Shown: positions 8,659 to 16,801 of the stretch, piece after piece
Layout of the letters: each line of letters starts with the position of its first letter
Position numbering within the stretch: the first letter of the stretch is position 1
Assembly (NCBI RefSeq): GCF_963929015.1
Contig: NZ_CAWVHE010000018.1
Location: forward strand, 62,001-126,000
DNA length: 64,000 bases
Reading direction: 5' to 3'
DNA from: Merdimonas sp963929015
Lineage (GTDB): Bacteria > Bacillota > Clostridia > Lachnospirales > Lachnospiraceae
Program-made: the position numbers and the translations under genes
The notes under the pieces: model-generated
The model's input: only the letters and a program-made list of their open reading frames with translations
Databases searched by the model: none
What the model was told of the DNA's origin: nothing

Positions 8659-8700
8659 ACGGATCCGCTGATAAGCGGTGAAAATGGGAAAGGCGGAGGA

Positions 8701-8743
8701 AAGGCCAGAGCAGACGGACTGGAATGTCCGGGGCTCTGGCCTT
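8701..8743 (-). terminator. Hairpin between tRNA region and convergent membrane-protein gene
   Basis: AAGGCCAGAGC and GCTCTGGCCTT form an 11-bp stem enclosing a smaller hairpin (GGAC/GTCC). It lies just beyond the stop of the minus-strand gene at 8760. There is no clear T-run, so terminator function is probable rather than certain. Confidence 0.5.
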
Positions 8744-8759
8744 GTCACGGTTCTGTTTT

Positions 8760-9212
8760 TTAATTTTTCTGTGCTTTGTCGCGCAGTCTGGCGAAAAATC
8801 CTTTTTTCTTTTCCGGTGTAGCCAGAGGACCGCGGATGCCTCTTACTGCGGTGATGTAGATGCCGCTGACAGTGGCCTTGACTTCTTTTTTTACCGGGAT
8901 CAGAGGATAGATCTCGGCGTCGCACATCAGGGTCATGATCTTTGGACCCACCTTGGCTTTTACTACAGGCACCTTAGAGCGCCGTAGGTATTTGGGCGTG
9001 CTTTCCAGTACGATCGGAGGGAAGTCCGCGTCTTTGAGACGGATCTTTCCTTTATCGATGATCAGCATGGAAATGGTCTGGGCTACAGCGTCCAGCTGTT
9101 CCTGCTGCTCTGCCTGTCTTTTTTCTGCTTTTTTTCCAAGAAAATATAAAACGACACATGCGATGATCAGTACAACTAAAATCACAAGTAATACGATGGT
9201 TAACGTACTCAC
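8760..9212 (-). CDS. Conserved single-pass membrane protein of unknown function
   Basis: A 150-residue protein that I do not recognise by name. Residues 2-25 form one transmembrane helix (TIVLLVILVVLIIACVVLYFL). A short Gln/Lys-rich coiled stretch follows, then a basic domain with strand-rich segments and a Lys/Arg-rich C-terminus. The frame continues 22 codons upstream, but AGGAGG sits 6 bases before the GTG at 9212, which I take as the start. A good promoter (9250-9278) points at it. It is transcribed alone, convergent with the tRNA operon and divergent from cls. Confidence 0.7.
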   Translation of the reverse strand: MSTLTIVLLVILVVLIIACVVLYFLGKKAEKRQAEQQEQLDAVAQTISMLIIDKGKIRLKDADFPPIVLESTPKYLRRSKVPVVKAKVGPKIMTLMCDAEIYPLIPVKKEVKATVSGIYITAVRGIRGPLATPEKKKGFFARLRDKAQKN

Positions 9213-9249
9213 GGGGAACCTCCTATATTCTAAAAATTTCACGCATTTT

Positions 9250-9278
9250 ATTGTATCATTGTTTGTAGACAAGTGCAA
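9250..9278 (-). promoter_or_regulatory. Promoter of the 8760-9212 membrane-protein gene
   Basis: On the minus strand TTGCAC (9278-9273) and TACAAT (9255-9250) are separated by 17 bases and precede the GTG start by about 38 bases. Confidence 0.65.
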
Positions 9279-9306
9279 GCAATTTGATGGTATAGGGTTA
9301 CTTTTC

Positions 9307-9335
9307 TTGACAGAACCGTTATAATATGGTATTAG
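9307..9335 (+). promoter_or_regulatory. Probable promoter of cls
   Basis: TTGACA (9307-9312) is followed 17 bases later by TATTAG (9330-9335). A TATAAT also occurs at 9320 but is too close to this -35 box. Confidence 0.5.
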
Positions 9336-9366
9336 GGTTAGAATATCAGATGGGAGGAAACGTCAT

Positions 9367-10851
9367 ATGCCGGACACGATAGCAGAAACATTTACAACTT
9401 CATATATATGGCTGTGGGAGCACATGTTTTTGATTAATGTGATCTTTTCTTTCCTGATCATCTTTTTTCAGAGGCGCAATCCCACCACTGTGTGGGCCTG
9501 GCTTCTTTTACTGTATTTTATTCCCATTCTGGGATTTGTCCTGTACCTGATCCTGGGGCAGAACTTCCGGAAGGACCGGATGTTTAAGATGAAGGAGATC
9601 GAAGGAGAGATCAAATACGCAGTCCGGCGCCAGGAGGAATCCATCTACCGGAAAAGACTGCGCCTGCGGGATCCGGAGCTGGACCGGTTTAAAAGCCTGA
9701 TCCTCTATAACCTGAACGAAGGCGAGGCGGTGCTGACGGATAACAATGACGTCCGCATCTATACCGATGGCAGAGAGAAGTTTGACGCGCTTTTAAATGA
9801 GATGGATCATGCCAGAAATTATATTCATATCCAGTATTATATTATGAGAAATGATGAACTCTGGAAGGAGATCGAAGAGGTTCTTCTACGCAAGGCAAGG
9901 CAGGGCGTGGAGATCCGGGTTCTGTTTGACAGCATGGGCTGCAGGGGGAGAAAGGGCATGCACCGGGCGGACTGGGAACGGCTTACCAGGGCCGGCATCC
10001 AGGTGGCAGAGTTTTTCCCGGCAGTGCTGGGTAAACTGCAGCTGCGGGTGAATTACCGCAATCACCGTAAGATTGTGGTGATCGACGGACGGATCGGCTT
10101 TGTGGGAGGATTTAATGTCGGACGGGAATATCTGGGGAAGGACCGGAAGTTCGGGTACTGGAGAGACACCCATATCTGTATCGAGGGATCGGCGGTGACC
10201 TCTCTGGCAGTGCGCTTCGTACTGGACTGGAACTATGCGGCCAGGGAAAATATATTTCTGGAGGACCGGCTGTTTGAGATTCCGACTTATGTAAGAAACG
10301 GCCGGGATCCGGTGCAGATCATTTCCAGTGGGCCGGACTCCAGGAGCCAGGTGATCCGCAACAATTATCTGCGGCTGATCCATATGGCCAGGAAAAGTAT
10401 TTATATCCAGACTCCCTACTTTATTCCGGACGATGACATCAAAGACGCGCTGATCATTGCGGTAAAGTCCGGCATTGACGTGCGGATCATGGTGCCCTGC
10501 AAGCCGGATCATCCGTTTGTGTACTGGGCGACGTATTCTTATCTGGGCGAACTGATCGAGGCGGGAGCCAGATGTTACACTTATGACAATGGATTTCTCC
10601 ACGCGAAATGTATGAGTGTGGACGGCCTGGTTACCTGTATGGGAACAGCCAATATGGATATCCGCAGTTTTGCCCTGAATTTTGAGGTAAATGCTGTGAT
10701 CTACAGCGCCAGGACGACAGCGCAGTTCCAGGAGGCGTTTGAGAATGATATTCTAAAGAGTACGCTGGTGACGCGTAAAAGCTATAAGCAGAGAGATCTT
10801 ACGATCCGTGTGAAGGAGCAGTTCTGCAGGCTGTTGTCTCCTGTGCTCTAG
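9367..10851 (+). CDS. cls: Cardiolipin synthase (phospholipase D type)
   Basis: A 494-residue membrane enzyme that condenses two phosphatidylglycerol molecules into cardiolipin and glycerol. Two N-terminal hydrophobic helices (about residues 17-35 and 40-62) are followed by two PLD half-sites: HRKIVVIDGRIGFVGGFN, with its His near residue 233, and HAKCMSVDGLVTCMGTANMD, with its His near residue 411. Length and domain order match bacterial ClsA. GGGAGGAAA precedes the ATG. It is a monocistronic gene; the downstream trigger-factor-like gene has a separate 170-base upstream region. Confidence 0.95.
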   Translation: MPDTIAETFTTSYIWLWEHMFLINVIFSFLIIFFQRRNPTTVWAWLLLLYFIPILGFVLYLILGQNFRKDRMFKMKEIEGEIKYAVRRQEESIYRKRLRLRDPELDRFKSLILYNLNEGEAVLTDNNDVRIYTDGREKFDALLNEMDHARNYIHIQYYIMRNDELWKEIEEVLLRKARQGVEIRVLFDSMGCRGRKGMHRADWERLTRAGIQVAEFFPAVLGKLQLRVNYRNHRKIVVIDGRIGFVGGFNVGREYLGKDRKFGYWRDTHICIEGSAVTSLAVRFVLDWNYAARENIFLEDRLFEIPTYVRNGRDPVQIISSGPDSRSQVIRNNYLRLIHMARKSIYIQTPYFIPDDDIKDALIIAVKSGIDVRIMVPCKPDHPFVYWATYSYLGELIEAGARCYTYDNGFLHAKCMSVDGLVTCMGTANMDIRSFALNFEVNAVIYSARTTAQFQEAFENDILKSTLVTRKSYKQRDLTIRVKEQFCRLLSPVL

Positions 10852-11023
10852 AAGGGAGAGCCGCGGCAGTCCCGCGCTTTGCGCGTAATTTGTTATAAAA
10901 GTGTGAAATATACGGGAAAATACTAGGAAAGAGTCCGCAGATATGCTATAACATAATAGTGTGATGCCAGGGGCAGCCTGCAGGCATCGCCGAGTATTTT
11001 TATCAGAATTATTGAGGTGTAAT

Positions 11024-12079
11024 ATGAAAAAGAGATTTGTAGTTATGTTGACCGGGGTGTTTGCGGCGTCTATGTTGCTTTCCGGATGTGAGGCCAGCAA
11101 AGGGCTGGATACCGAGAAGCTGACCATTACCCAGTACAAAGGGGTGGAAGTAGATGAGGTGGACAAGCCGGAGGATATTACAGAGGAGGATGTAGATCAG
11201 GCCATTGAGGCGACGCTGCAGACCAACGCTACCACAGAAGAAGTGACGGGGCGTGCGGTAGAGTCCGGGGATACGGCTACCATTGATTTTACAGGAAAGA
11301 TTGACGGTGTGGAGTTTGAGGGCGGATCCAGCACGGATTATCCGCTGGAGATCGGATCCGGTTCCTTTATCGAGGGATTTGAGGACAGCATCATCGGCCA
11401 CAATATTGGCGAAACCTTTGACTGGAATGGAAAATTCCCGGATGATTACAGCAATACCGACTATGCGGGCAAGGATGTAACCTTTACCATTACGGTAAAA
11501 GGGATCAGCGAGCAGAAGGTGCCGGAGCTGAATGATGATTTTGTAAAGACAGTATCTGAAGAATCCAAGACCGTGGCTGAATATAAGAAAGAAATGAAGA
11601 AACAGCTGGAAGAGGAAGCGCAGACCAATTACGAGGACACTCTGCGTTCAGAAGTGTGGACAGCGGTGCTGGAGAATACAGAAGTAAAGAAGTATCCCAA
11701 GGATGAGGTCAAAGAAATGAGCGATTCTCTGATGGAACAGTACCAGACTATGGCGGAGTATTATGAGCAGGATCTGGAGGATTTTATCCAGACACAGATG
11801 GGAATGTCCATGGAGGATTTTGAGAGCCAGGTGGACGAAGCGGTGAAATCCAGTATCAAACAGAGTATGGTGACTGAGGCGATCGCAAAGCAGGAGAAGA
11901 TCGAACCCACCAAAAAAGAATATAACAAAGAATACAAAGAGCTGGCTGCCGCCTATAATTATGCGGATGTAGACGCGCTGAAAGAAGCAGTGGATGAGGA
12001 AGATTTAAAAGAAGTGGCGCTGAATAATATTGTGCTGGACTGGCTGGTGGATAACTGTATCCAGGTGGCCGGGAAATAA
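11024..12079 (+). CDS. Lipoprotein trigger-factor-like peptidyl-prolyl isomerase
   Basis: A 351-residue exported protein. The signal peptide ends in the lipobox LLSGC, so Cys22 would be lipidated. It is followed by a region matching the end of a trigger-factor N-domain, an FKBP-type PPIase domain (GDTATIDFTGKIDG ... FIEGFEDSIIGHNIGE, about residues 85-160) and a long helical C-terminal region as in trigger factor. The ribosome-docking signature of cytoplasmic trigger factor is absent. It therefore probably folds or holds secreted proteins on the outer face of the membrane. GAGGTG precedes the ATG. Cytosolic Tig would be a separate gene elsewhere. The role is inference from domains. Confidence 0.85.
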   Translation: MKKRFVVMLTGVFAASMLLSGCEASKGLDTEKLTITQYKGVEVDEVDKPEDITEEDVDQAIEATLQTNATTEEVTGRAVESGDTATIDFTGKIDGVEFEGGSSTDYPLEIGSGSFIEGFEDSIIGHNIGETFDWNGKFPDDYSNTDYAGKDVTFTITVKGISEQKVPELNDDFVKTVSEESKTVAEYKKEMKKQLEEEAQTNYEDTLRSEVWTAVLENTEVKKYPKDEVKEMSDSLMEQYQTMAEYYEQDLEDFIQTQMGMSMEDFESQVDEAVKSSIKQSMVTEAIAKQEKIEPTKKEYNKEYKELAAAYNYADVDALKEAVDEEDLKEVALNNIVLDWLVDNCIQVAGK

Positions 12080-12095
12080 CCGGAGACAGATAGCT

Positions 12096-12121
12096 GCCGG
12101 CAGGAGTAGTCCTGCCGGCGG
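12096..12121 (+). terminator. Hairpin after the trigger-factor-like gene
   Basis: GCCGGCAGGA and TCCTGCCGGC form a perfect 10-bp stem with loop GTAG, followed by GGTTTCTC. The T-run is weak, so termination may be partial and the next two genes may be read through. Confidence 0.5.
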
Positions 12122-12147
12122 TTTCTCATACAAGGGAGGAAAGTAAG

Positions 12148-13794
12148 ATGAAAAAGTATTGTTTGAACTGTATGCGTGAGATTGCAGAAGGGGTGTTCTG
12201 TAAGGAGTGTGAGCAGCGAAAGATACCGGATACCCTGCCGTATCAGCTGAAGCCTGGAACCGTACTGAACGGGAAGTATCTGGCTGGCAAGGCGATCAAA
12301 GAGGATGAAGCCGGGATTACTTATATCGGACGGGATCTGGTCCTGGACACAAAAATACAGATCAAGGAGTATTTCCCGGTGGGAAGTATCAGCAGGAATG
12401 GCGGGGAATCCAGCCGTCTGACGTTCCAGAATGAACAGCAGAAGGAACAGTTCCGCAGAGGGCTCGGCCAGTTCCTGGAGCAGGCCAGAAACCTTGCAAA
12501 AAATACGTCGGCTATGGGAGGCGGTAAGGTAAAGGATTTCTTTGAGGAAAATGAAACCGCTTATATGATCCTGGAAGAGGGCGCGGGGAAGATGGAGACG
12601 CGGTACGGCCGCGAACCGGAGACGCGGTATGGCCGTGAACCGGAGATGCGGCATGGCCATGAATCTGAGACTGTCGGAAATCGGAGGACAGACAGTACCG
12701 CCCCTGTTGCAGAGCCGCCAAAGAAAAAGAACCGGGCGCTGGTGCCTGTGCTTTTGGGATGTGCGGTCTTGCTTGCGGCGGCTGTGTTTGTCGCGGTATT
12801 TTTCCTTAGGGATACAGAGCCTGCAGTACAGACAGAAGGAGATTATTATGTCACCGGCTGTAAGGGAGTGCTGAAAGTCCGGGAGACGGAAGATGAGGAC
12901 AGCAAGGTGCTGACCAGTCTGAATAACGGGGAAAAAGTCTCCCTTGTAGAGAGGGGAGGAAACGGCAGCTGGAAGGTCTATGTGGAAGCGGAAGAAGTTA
13001 CCGGTTATCTGGATTATCATTATCTGACCAATGACCGGGATGCGGCCATGGAACCGATCTCCAGGTATGTGTCGGTGGGAGAAGACGAAGAACTGACCAT
13101 TCTTAGCAGTTCGGAAGGAGACGGTTCATCGGTCGGGATCCTGGAGCGAGGCGACGAGGTGACGGTGCTGGCGCTGCCGGATAAAGAGTATGCTTATATT
13201 TATGCTGCAGAGGCGAAGGCTTACGGATATATTGACCGGAGCAAGCTTGCAGAAGAGAAACCGGCCGAGGTGAAGGATGAAGAAGATGACGATCAGTCCG
13301 GGGCAACGACTTCCGGACAGACGGCAGCTGATCTCATCGGGCCCGGCACGCCTCCGGCCAGGGATCTGGGCGTCTATTATGTAAATGTGCAGAAAGGCTA
13401 CCTGGCGCTTCGTAATGCCAAGGCGTTTGATACCACAAATGAGATCGGTAAGATGTATAACGGAGATTATGTCTATGTGCTCCGCAAAGACGGAGAATAC
13501 TGGTATGTATATTCCCCGTTCCTTGGTTCTTACGGATATACCAACGCGAATTATCTGGTAAGTTCTTACAGCAGTGTGTACCATTACAATAGTTCGGTCT
13601 ATTATGCAAGCGTGGCGTCCGGGTATCTGGCGCTTCGCAATGCGCCGTCTTATGACGCGGCCAATGAGATTGGCAAGATCGCCAATGGACAGGAGGTAGA
13701 TCTGATCGATTCTTCTCTTGGGACATACTGGTATGTGTATGTGCCTTCCCTTGGCAAGTACGGATATGTAAACAGTGATTATCTGAGGAAATAA
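12148..13794 (+). CDS. Zinc-ribbon / truncated kinase-like / SH3 membrane protein
   Basis: A 548-residue mosaic protein. It begins with a CxxC...CxxC zinc ribbon (CLNCMREI, CKECEQ). Residues about 32-140 then follow the N-lobe of the serine/threonine kinase-like domains common in Lachnospiraceae (GTVLNGKYLAG, ITYIGRDLVLDTKIQIKEYF). The catalytic C-lobe, with no HRD or DFG, is missing, so it cannot be an active kinase. A degenerate ETRYGREP repeat (about residues 150-173) leads to one transmembrane helix near 195-217. The extracytoplasmic part carries about four SH3-like repeats with W/Y-V-Y motifs, which may bind the cell wall. GGGAGG precedes the ATG. The function is unknown. Confidence 0.75.
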   Translation: MKKYCLNCMREIAEGVFCKECEQRKIPDTLPYQLKPGTVLNGKYLAGKAIKEDEAGITYIGRDLVLDTKIQIKEYFPVGSISRNGGESSRLTFQNEQQKEQFRRGLGQFLEQARNLAKNTSAMGGGKVKDFFEENETAYMILEEGAGKMETRYGREPETRYGREPEMRHGHESETVGNRRTDSTAPVAEPPKKKNRALVPVLLGCAVLLAAAVFVAVFFLRDTEPAVQTEGDYYVTGCKGVLKVRETEDEDSKVLTSLNNGEKVSLVERGGNGSWKVYVEAEEVTGYLDYHYLTNDRDAAMEPISRYVSVGEDEELTILSSSEGDGSSVGILERGDEVTVLALPDKEYAYIYAAEAKAYGYIDRSKLAEEKPAEVKDEEDDDQSGATTSGQTAADLIGPGTPPARDLGVYYVNVQKGYLALRNAKAFDTTNEIGKMYNGDYVYVLRKDGEYWYVYSPFLGSYGYTNANYLVSSYSSVYHYNSSVYYASVASGYLALRNAPSYDAANEIGKIANGQEVDLIDSSLGTYWYVYVPSLGKYGYVNSDYLRK

Positions 13795-13802
13795 GGTGGA
13801 AT

Positions 13803-14798
13803 ATGAAAAAGGCAGTGAGGATTCTTTCCTTTATTCTGGCCATTCTTCTGGTGGTTCTTGTTCTGGTGGTCTTTTTTCAGAGCCGGTCAGGGGAGAAAGA
13901 AAAGAAAACGCAGAAGGCGGATCCGGTCAGGATTGTGGAGCGGCCGTCTAAGGCGGAAGCATCGGACGAGTCGAAAGACGTGGAAGCGACAGAAAAGGAA
14001 GAGACTGCGAAAGAAGAGGAGTCCCGGGATACGGATGCAGAAGCGATAGAAAAGGGAGAGGCGCAAAGTACAGGCGGAAACGTGCAGGAGCTGACTGGCC
14101 GCCTGCAGCAGCTGGTAAGCACGGAATATGGAGCAGGCGGCCAGGTGGCGGTCAGCGCAGGACGGATCTCGGAAGGAGAGCTGGCTTCTGTGGGCGGCGG
14201 CCCTATGCAGGCAGCCAGTCTGATCAAGCTTTATGTAGCCGGATGTGTATATGAAAATTACGGGACGGTCAGCGGACAGGATACTTACGGAGGGGAGACG
14301 GACAGCCTCCTTCGTTCCATGATCACGGTCAGTGACAATGATGCCTGCAATACGCTGGTGGCAAGGCTGGGATCGGGATCTGCGGCAAATGGTATGAGCC
14401 TGGTGAATCAGTACTGCGGCGCCCATGGATTTTCGGACACGCATATGGGACGCCTGATGCTGCAGCCCAATGATGCAGATGACAATTATACCTCTGTACG
14501 GGACTGCTGTAATTTCCTCAAGATGGCGGGATCCGGGCAGCTGGAAGGAGGGGAGTCGATCCTTGGTCTTATGAATCAGCAGCAGAGAAGAAGCAAGATC
14601 CCGGCCGGGATTCCGGCAGGAGTTACGGTGGGCAATAAGACGGGCGAGCTCTCGGATGTGGAGAATGACGCAGCAATCGTGTATGCTGCCGGGGGCACTT
14701 ATGTGATATGTGTGATGTCTGAGAATCTAAGCAATCCCGGCGCAGCCAGACAGTTTATTACCCGGTCGTCCGGCGTGGTGTATGAGATGCTGCAGTAA
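13803..14798 (+). CDS. Membrane-anchored serine hydrolase of the class A beta-lactamase fold
   Basis: A 331-residue protein. Residues 5-26 form an uncleaved signal anchor, and residues 30-95 are a charged Lys/Glu-rich linker. The catalytic domain has the three penicillin-recognising motifs: SLIK (Ser139-Lys142), SDN (177-179) and KTG (279-281). The general-base Glu of the omega loop of true class A enzymes is not obvious. The family also contains peptidoglycan hydrolases and esterases, so antibiotic resistance should not be assumed. The gene starts 8 bases after the SH3 protein gene and is probably co-transcribed with it, consistent with a shared cell-wall role. Confidence 0.8.
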   Translation: MKKAVRILSFILAILLVVLVLVVFFQSRSGEKEKKTQKADPVRIVERPSKAEASDESKDVEATEKEETAKEEESRDTDAEAIEKGEAQSTGGNVQELTGRLQQLVSTEYGAGGQVAVSAGRISEGELASVGGGPMQAASLIKLYVAGCVYENYGTVSGQDTYGGETDSLLRSMITVSDNDACNTLVARLGSGSAANGMSLVNQYCGAHGFSDTHMGRLMLQPNDADDNYTSVRDCCNFLKMAGSGQLEGGESILGLMNQQQRRSKIPAGIPAGVTVGNKTGELSDVENDAAIVYAAGGTYVICVMSENLSNPGAARQFITRSSGVVYEMLQ

Positions 14799-14882
14799 GA
14801 AAACATTTCTGGAAGCGTCAGACCGGCCATCGGCAGATGTTATCCGGGCAATATCACAGGTATGGGAAAGTGGAGATAGATC

Positions 14883-15878
14883 ATGTTGAGCAGATGGAAT
14901 GCGGCAATTGAAAAACGAATGGCATTTGTAACGCCGGCCTGCCTGATCCTGGGAGTGTTGTTTCCGGAGATCGCCGGAAAGGGGCTTCCCCTGGTGCCGG
15001 TAATGTTTGCAGTTATGACGTTTATCGGAGCGTTAAAGTCCAGTTTCCGGGATGTGGGAAGGGTGTTTCAAAACCCCCTTCCCCTTTTGCTGGCGATTGG
15101 TTTCCTGCATGTGCTCATGCCGACGGCGGCCTGCGCGGCGGGACATTTGTTTTTTACGGACAATCCGAACCTGATCACCGGAATGGTCCTGGAGTTTTCG
15201 GTTCCCGCGGCTGTGGTGGGCGTGATGTGGGTGTCCATCTATCAGGGAAATCAATCTATGGCTTTATCTCTGGTGATCCTGGATACGGTGCTGGCGCCCT
15301 TTGTGATCCCGGCGACTCTGCATATTCTGGTGGGAGCAAGGGTAAGGATGAATACCCAGGAAATGATGAGCGAGCTGGTGTTCATGATCGCGCTTCCCGC
15401 AATCCTGGCTATGTGCCTGAATCAGTGGAGCGGCGGGAGAGTCAAAGAATTCTGGCCGCCCAGACTGGCGTTTTTCTCCAAGCTGTGCCTGATGTTTGTT
15501 GTAACAGCCAATTCGTCAAAGGTGGCGCCCTATGTGCGGCACCTGAACGGCGAGCGGATTTGGGTGGCGTTTTGCATCCTGCTTCTGGCCGCGGCCGGAT
15601 ATTTTCTTGGATATGGCGCGGCGGCGACTCTGCGGATGAAGCGGGAAGACAAGGTGTCTGTGATGTACGGATCCGGGATGCGTAACATCAGCGCCGGGGC
15701 AGTGATCGCTGCGGCATATTTCCCGGGGGAAGTGATGTTTCCGGTGATGATCGGGACCTTATTTCAACAGGTGCTGGCGGCCTCCTTCGGAACCTTGCTT
15801 TTGCAGAGGAGGCAGGGGATTTACGGGAAAGATAAGAAGGGCGGGAGCCGGGCGCAGGAAAGGCATGGTGCGGCATGA
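14883..15878 (+). CDS. BASS family (bile acid:sodium symporter-like) transporter
   Basis: A 331-residue integral membrane protein with about nine or ten hydrophobic helices. The middle section (LEFSVPAAVVGVMWVSIYQG near residue 103, then an AL-SLVILDTVLAPFVIP helix) follows the cross-over region of the bile acid:Na+ symporter (BASS/PF01758) superfamily. Substrates in this superfamily include bile acids, organic acids and pantothenate precursors, so the substrate here is unknown. GGAGA precedes the ATG. Its last codon overlaps the next gene by four bases (ATGA), which shows translational coupling to the HAD phosphatase. Confidence 0.75.
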   Translation: MLSRWNAAIEKRMAFVTPACLILGVLFPEIAGKGLPLVPVMFAVMTFIGALKSSFRDVGRVFQNPLPLLLAIGFLHVLMPTAACAAGHLFFTDNPNLITGMVLEFSVPAAVVGVMWVSIYQGNQSMALSLVILDTVLAPFVIPATLHILVGARVRMNTQEMMSELVFMIALPAILAMCLNQWSGGRVKEFWPPRLAFFSKLCLMFVVTANSSKVAPYVRHLNGERIWVAFCILLLAAAGYFLGYGAAATLRMKREDKVSVMYGSGMRNISAGAVIAAAYFPGEVMFPVMIGTLFQQVLAASFGTLLLQRRQGIYGKDKKGGSRAQERHGAA

Positions 15879-16726
15879 AGATCAGGTGTATAGCTCTGGA
15901 TCTGGACAGGACGACGCTGAACAGTCGGGGAAAACTTAGCAGGAGAAATCTGCGGGCGATCCGGGCAGCGATAGACAGAGGGGTGCAGGTAGTTGTGGCA
16001 AGCGGAAGGCCGGCGCAGGCACTGCCCGCGGAGATTACAGAGATCCCGGGGATCCGCTACGCAGTCGTCTCCAATGGGGCATCTGTCTGGGATCTGCAAA
16101 GCAAAGAGAAGATACAGGAGTATAAACTGACGCCAGTAGCGGTAGAACAGCTTTTGGACGTGACTGAAAAGGCGGCGGCAGACTGGGGGATCGATGTGGC
16201 TTACGAGATGCCAATAGACGGGATTGCTTACGCTCAGGCCTCATATGTGGCAGATCCGGTCCGGTACGGAGCCAGACCGGAGAGCGTCCCGTATATCCGG
16301 GATACCCGGCGGCCGGTAGAGGATATCTGTACATTCATAAAGGCACATATCCGGGAGCTTGATTGCATGAATATTGTGATCGGAAAAAGAAAAGAAGAAC
16401 TCTGGAACAAGATTCAGGCAGAAGTGGCGGACGTTTATGTAACAACTTCGGTGAAACAACTTCTGGAGATTACCCATAAAGACGGCGGAAAAGCCTCCGC
16501 AATGAGATCCCTGCTGGAGCGCCTGGGAATAGAGGCTGGACAGTTGCTGGCATTCGGAGACGGAGACAACGATAAAGAGCTGCTTGAGATGGCAGGACTT
16601 GGGATTGCAGTAGCCAATGCGGTTCCGGGCTGTAAAGCTTCGGCGGATCGGATCACACTTTCCAACGATGAAGACGGCGTTGGAGCAGCCCTGGAGCAAC
16701 TGATGGACGAGTTGGGTACAGGGTAA
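15875..16726 (+). CDS. Cof-type HAD-IIB phosphatase
   Basis: A 283-residue cytoplasmic HAD hydrolase. Motif I is ALDLDRTTLN, with Asp8 and Asp10 as nucleophile and acid/base and an Arg where the usual Gly stands. Motif II is VVASGRPAQA. The C-terminal motifs are KASAMRSLLERLG and FGDGDNDKELLEMAG. The cap between motifs II and III fits subclass IIB. These enzymes dephosphorylate sugar phosphates, FMN or PLP; the substrate is not predictable. It overlaps the BASS transporter gene by four bases, so a shared metabolite is possible. Its 3' end runs into a tandem 21-bp repeat that includes the stop codon. Confidence 0.85.
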   Translation: MKIRCIALDLDRTTLNSRGKLSRRNLRAIRAAIDRGVQVVVASGRPAQALPAEITEIPGIRYAVVSNGASVWDLQSKEKIQEYKLTPVAVEQLLDVTEKAAADWGIDVAYEMPIDGIAYAQASYVADPVRYGARPESVPYIRDTRRPVEDICTFIKAHIRELDCMNIVIGKRKEELWNKIQAEVADVYVTTSVKQLLEITHKDGGKASAMRSLLERLGIEAGQLLAFGDGDNDKELLEMAGLGIAVANAVPGCKASADRITLSNDEDGVGAALEQLMDELGTG

Positions 16727-16754
16727 AATCCATTTGGGTACAGGGCAAAATGCA
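16712..16754. repeat. Two tandem 21-bp repeats at the 3' end of the HAD gene
   Basis: Copies at 16712-16732 and 16734-16754 share 19 of 21 bases and begin TTGGGTACAGGG. The first contains the stop codon of the HAD gene. They directly abut the GGGACGTAGACC inverted repeat. Confidence 0.8.
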
Positions 16755-16796
16755 ATTTGGGACGTAGACCTTTGCAAAAGGTCTACGTCCCAAATT
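16754..16796. repeat. Inverted repeat with 20-bp arms, GGGACGTAGACC type
   Basis: The left arm (16754-16773, AATTTGGGACGTAGACCTTT) pairs perfectly with the right arm (16777-16796) around the loop GCA. It lies between two convergent genes and would serve as a bidirectional terminator. Its form and GGGACG core resemble the other palindromes in this window. Confidence 0.85.
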
Positions 16797-16801
16797 AGCG
16801 T

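Noticed and set aside
13803..14798. A beta-lactamase resistance gene
   Set aside because: The SxxK, SDN and KTG motifs are present, but an omega-loop Glu is not evident, and the gene is coupled to a cell-wall-binding protein; resistance cannot be claimed.
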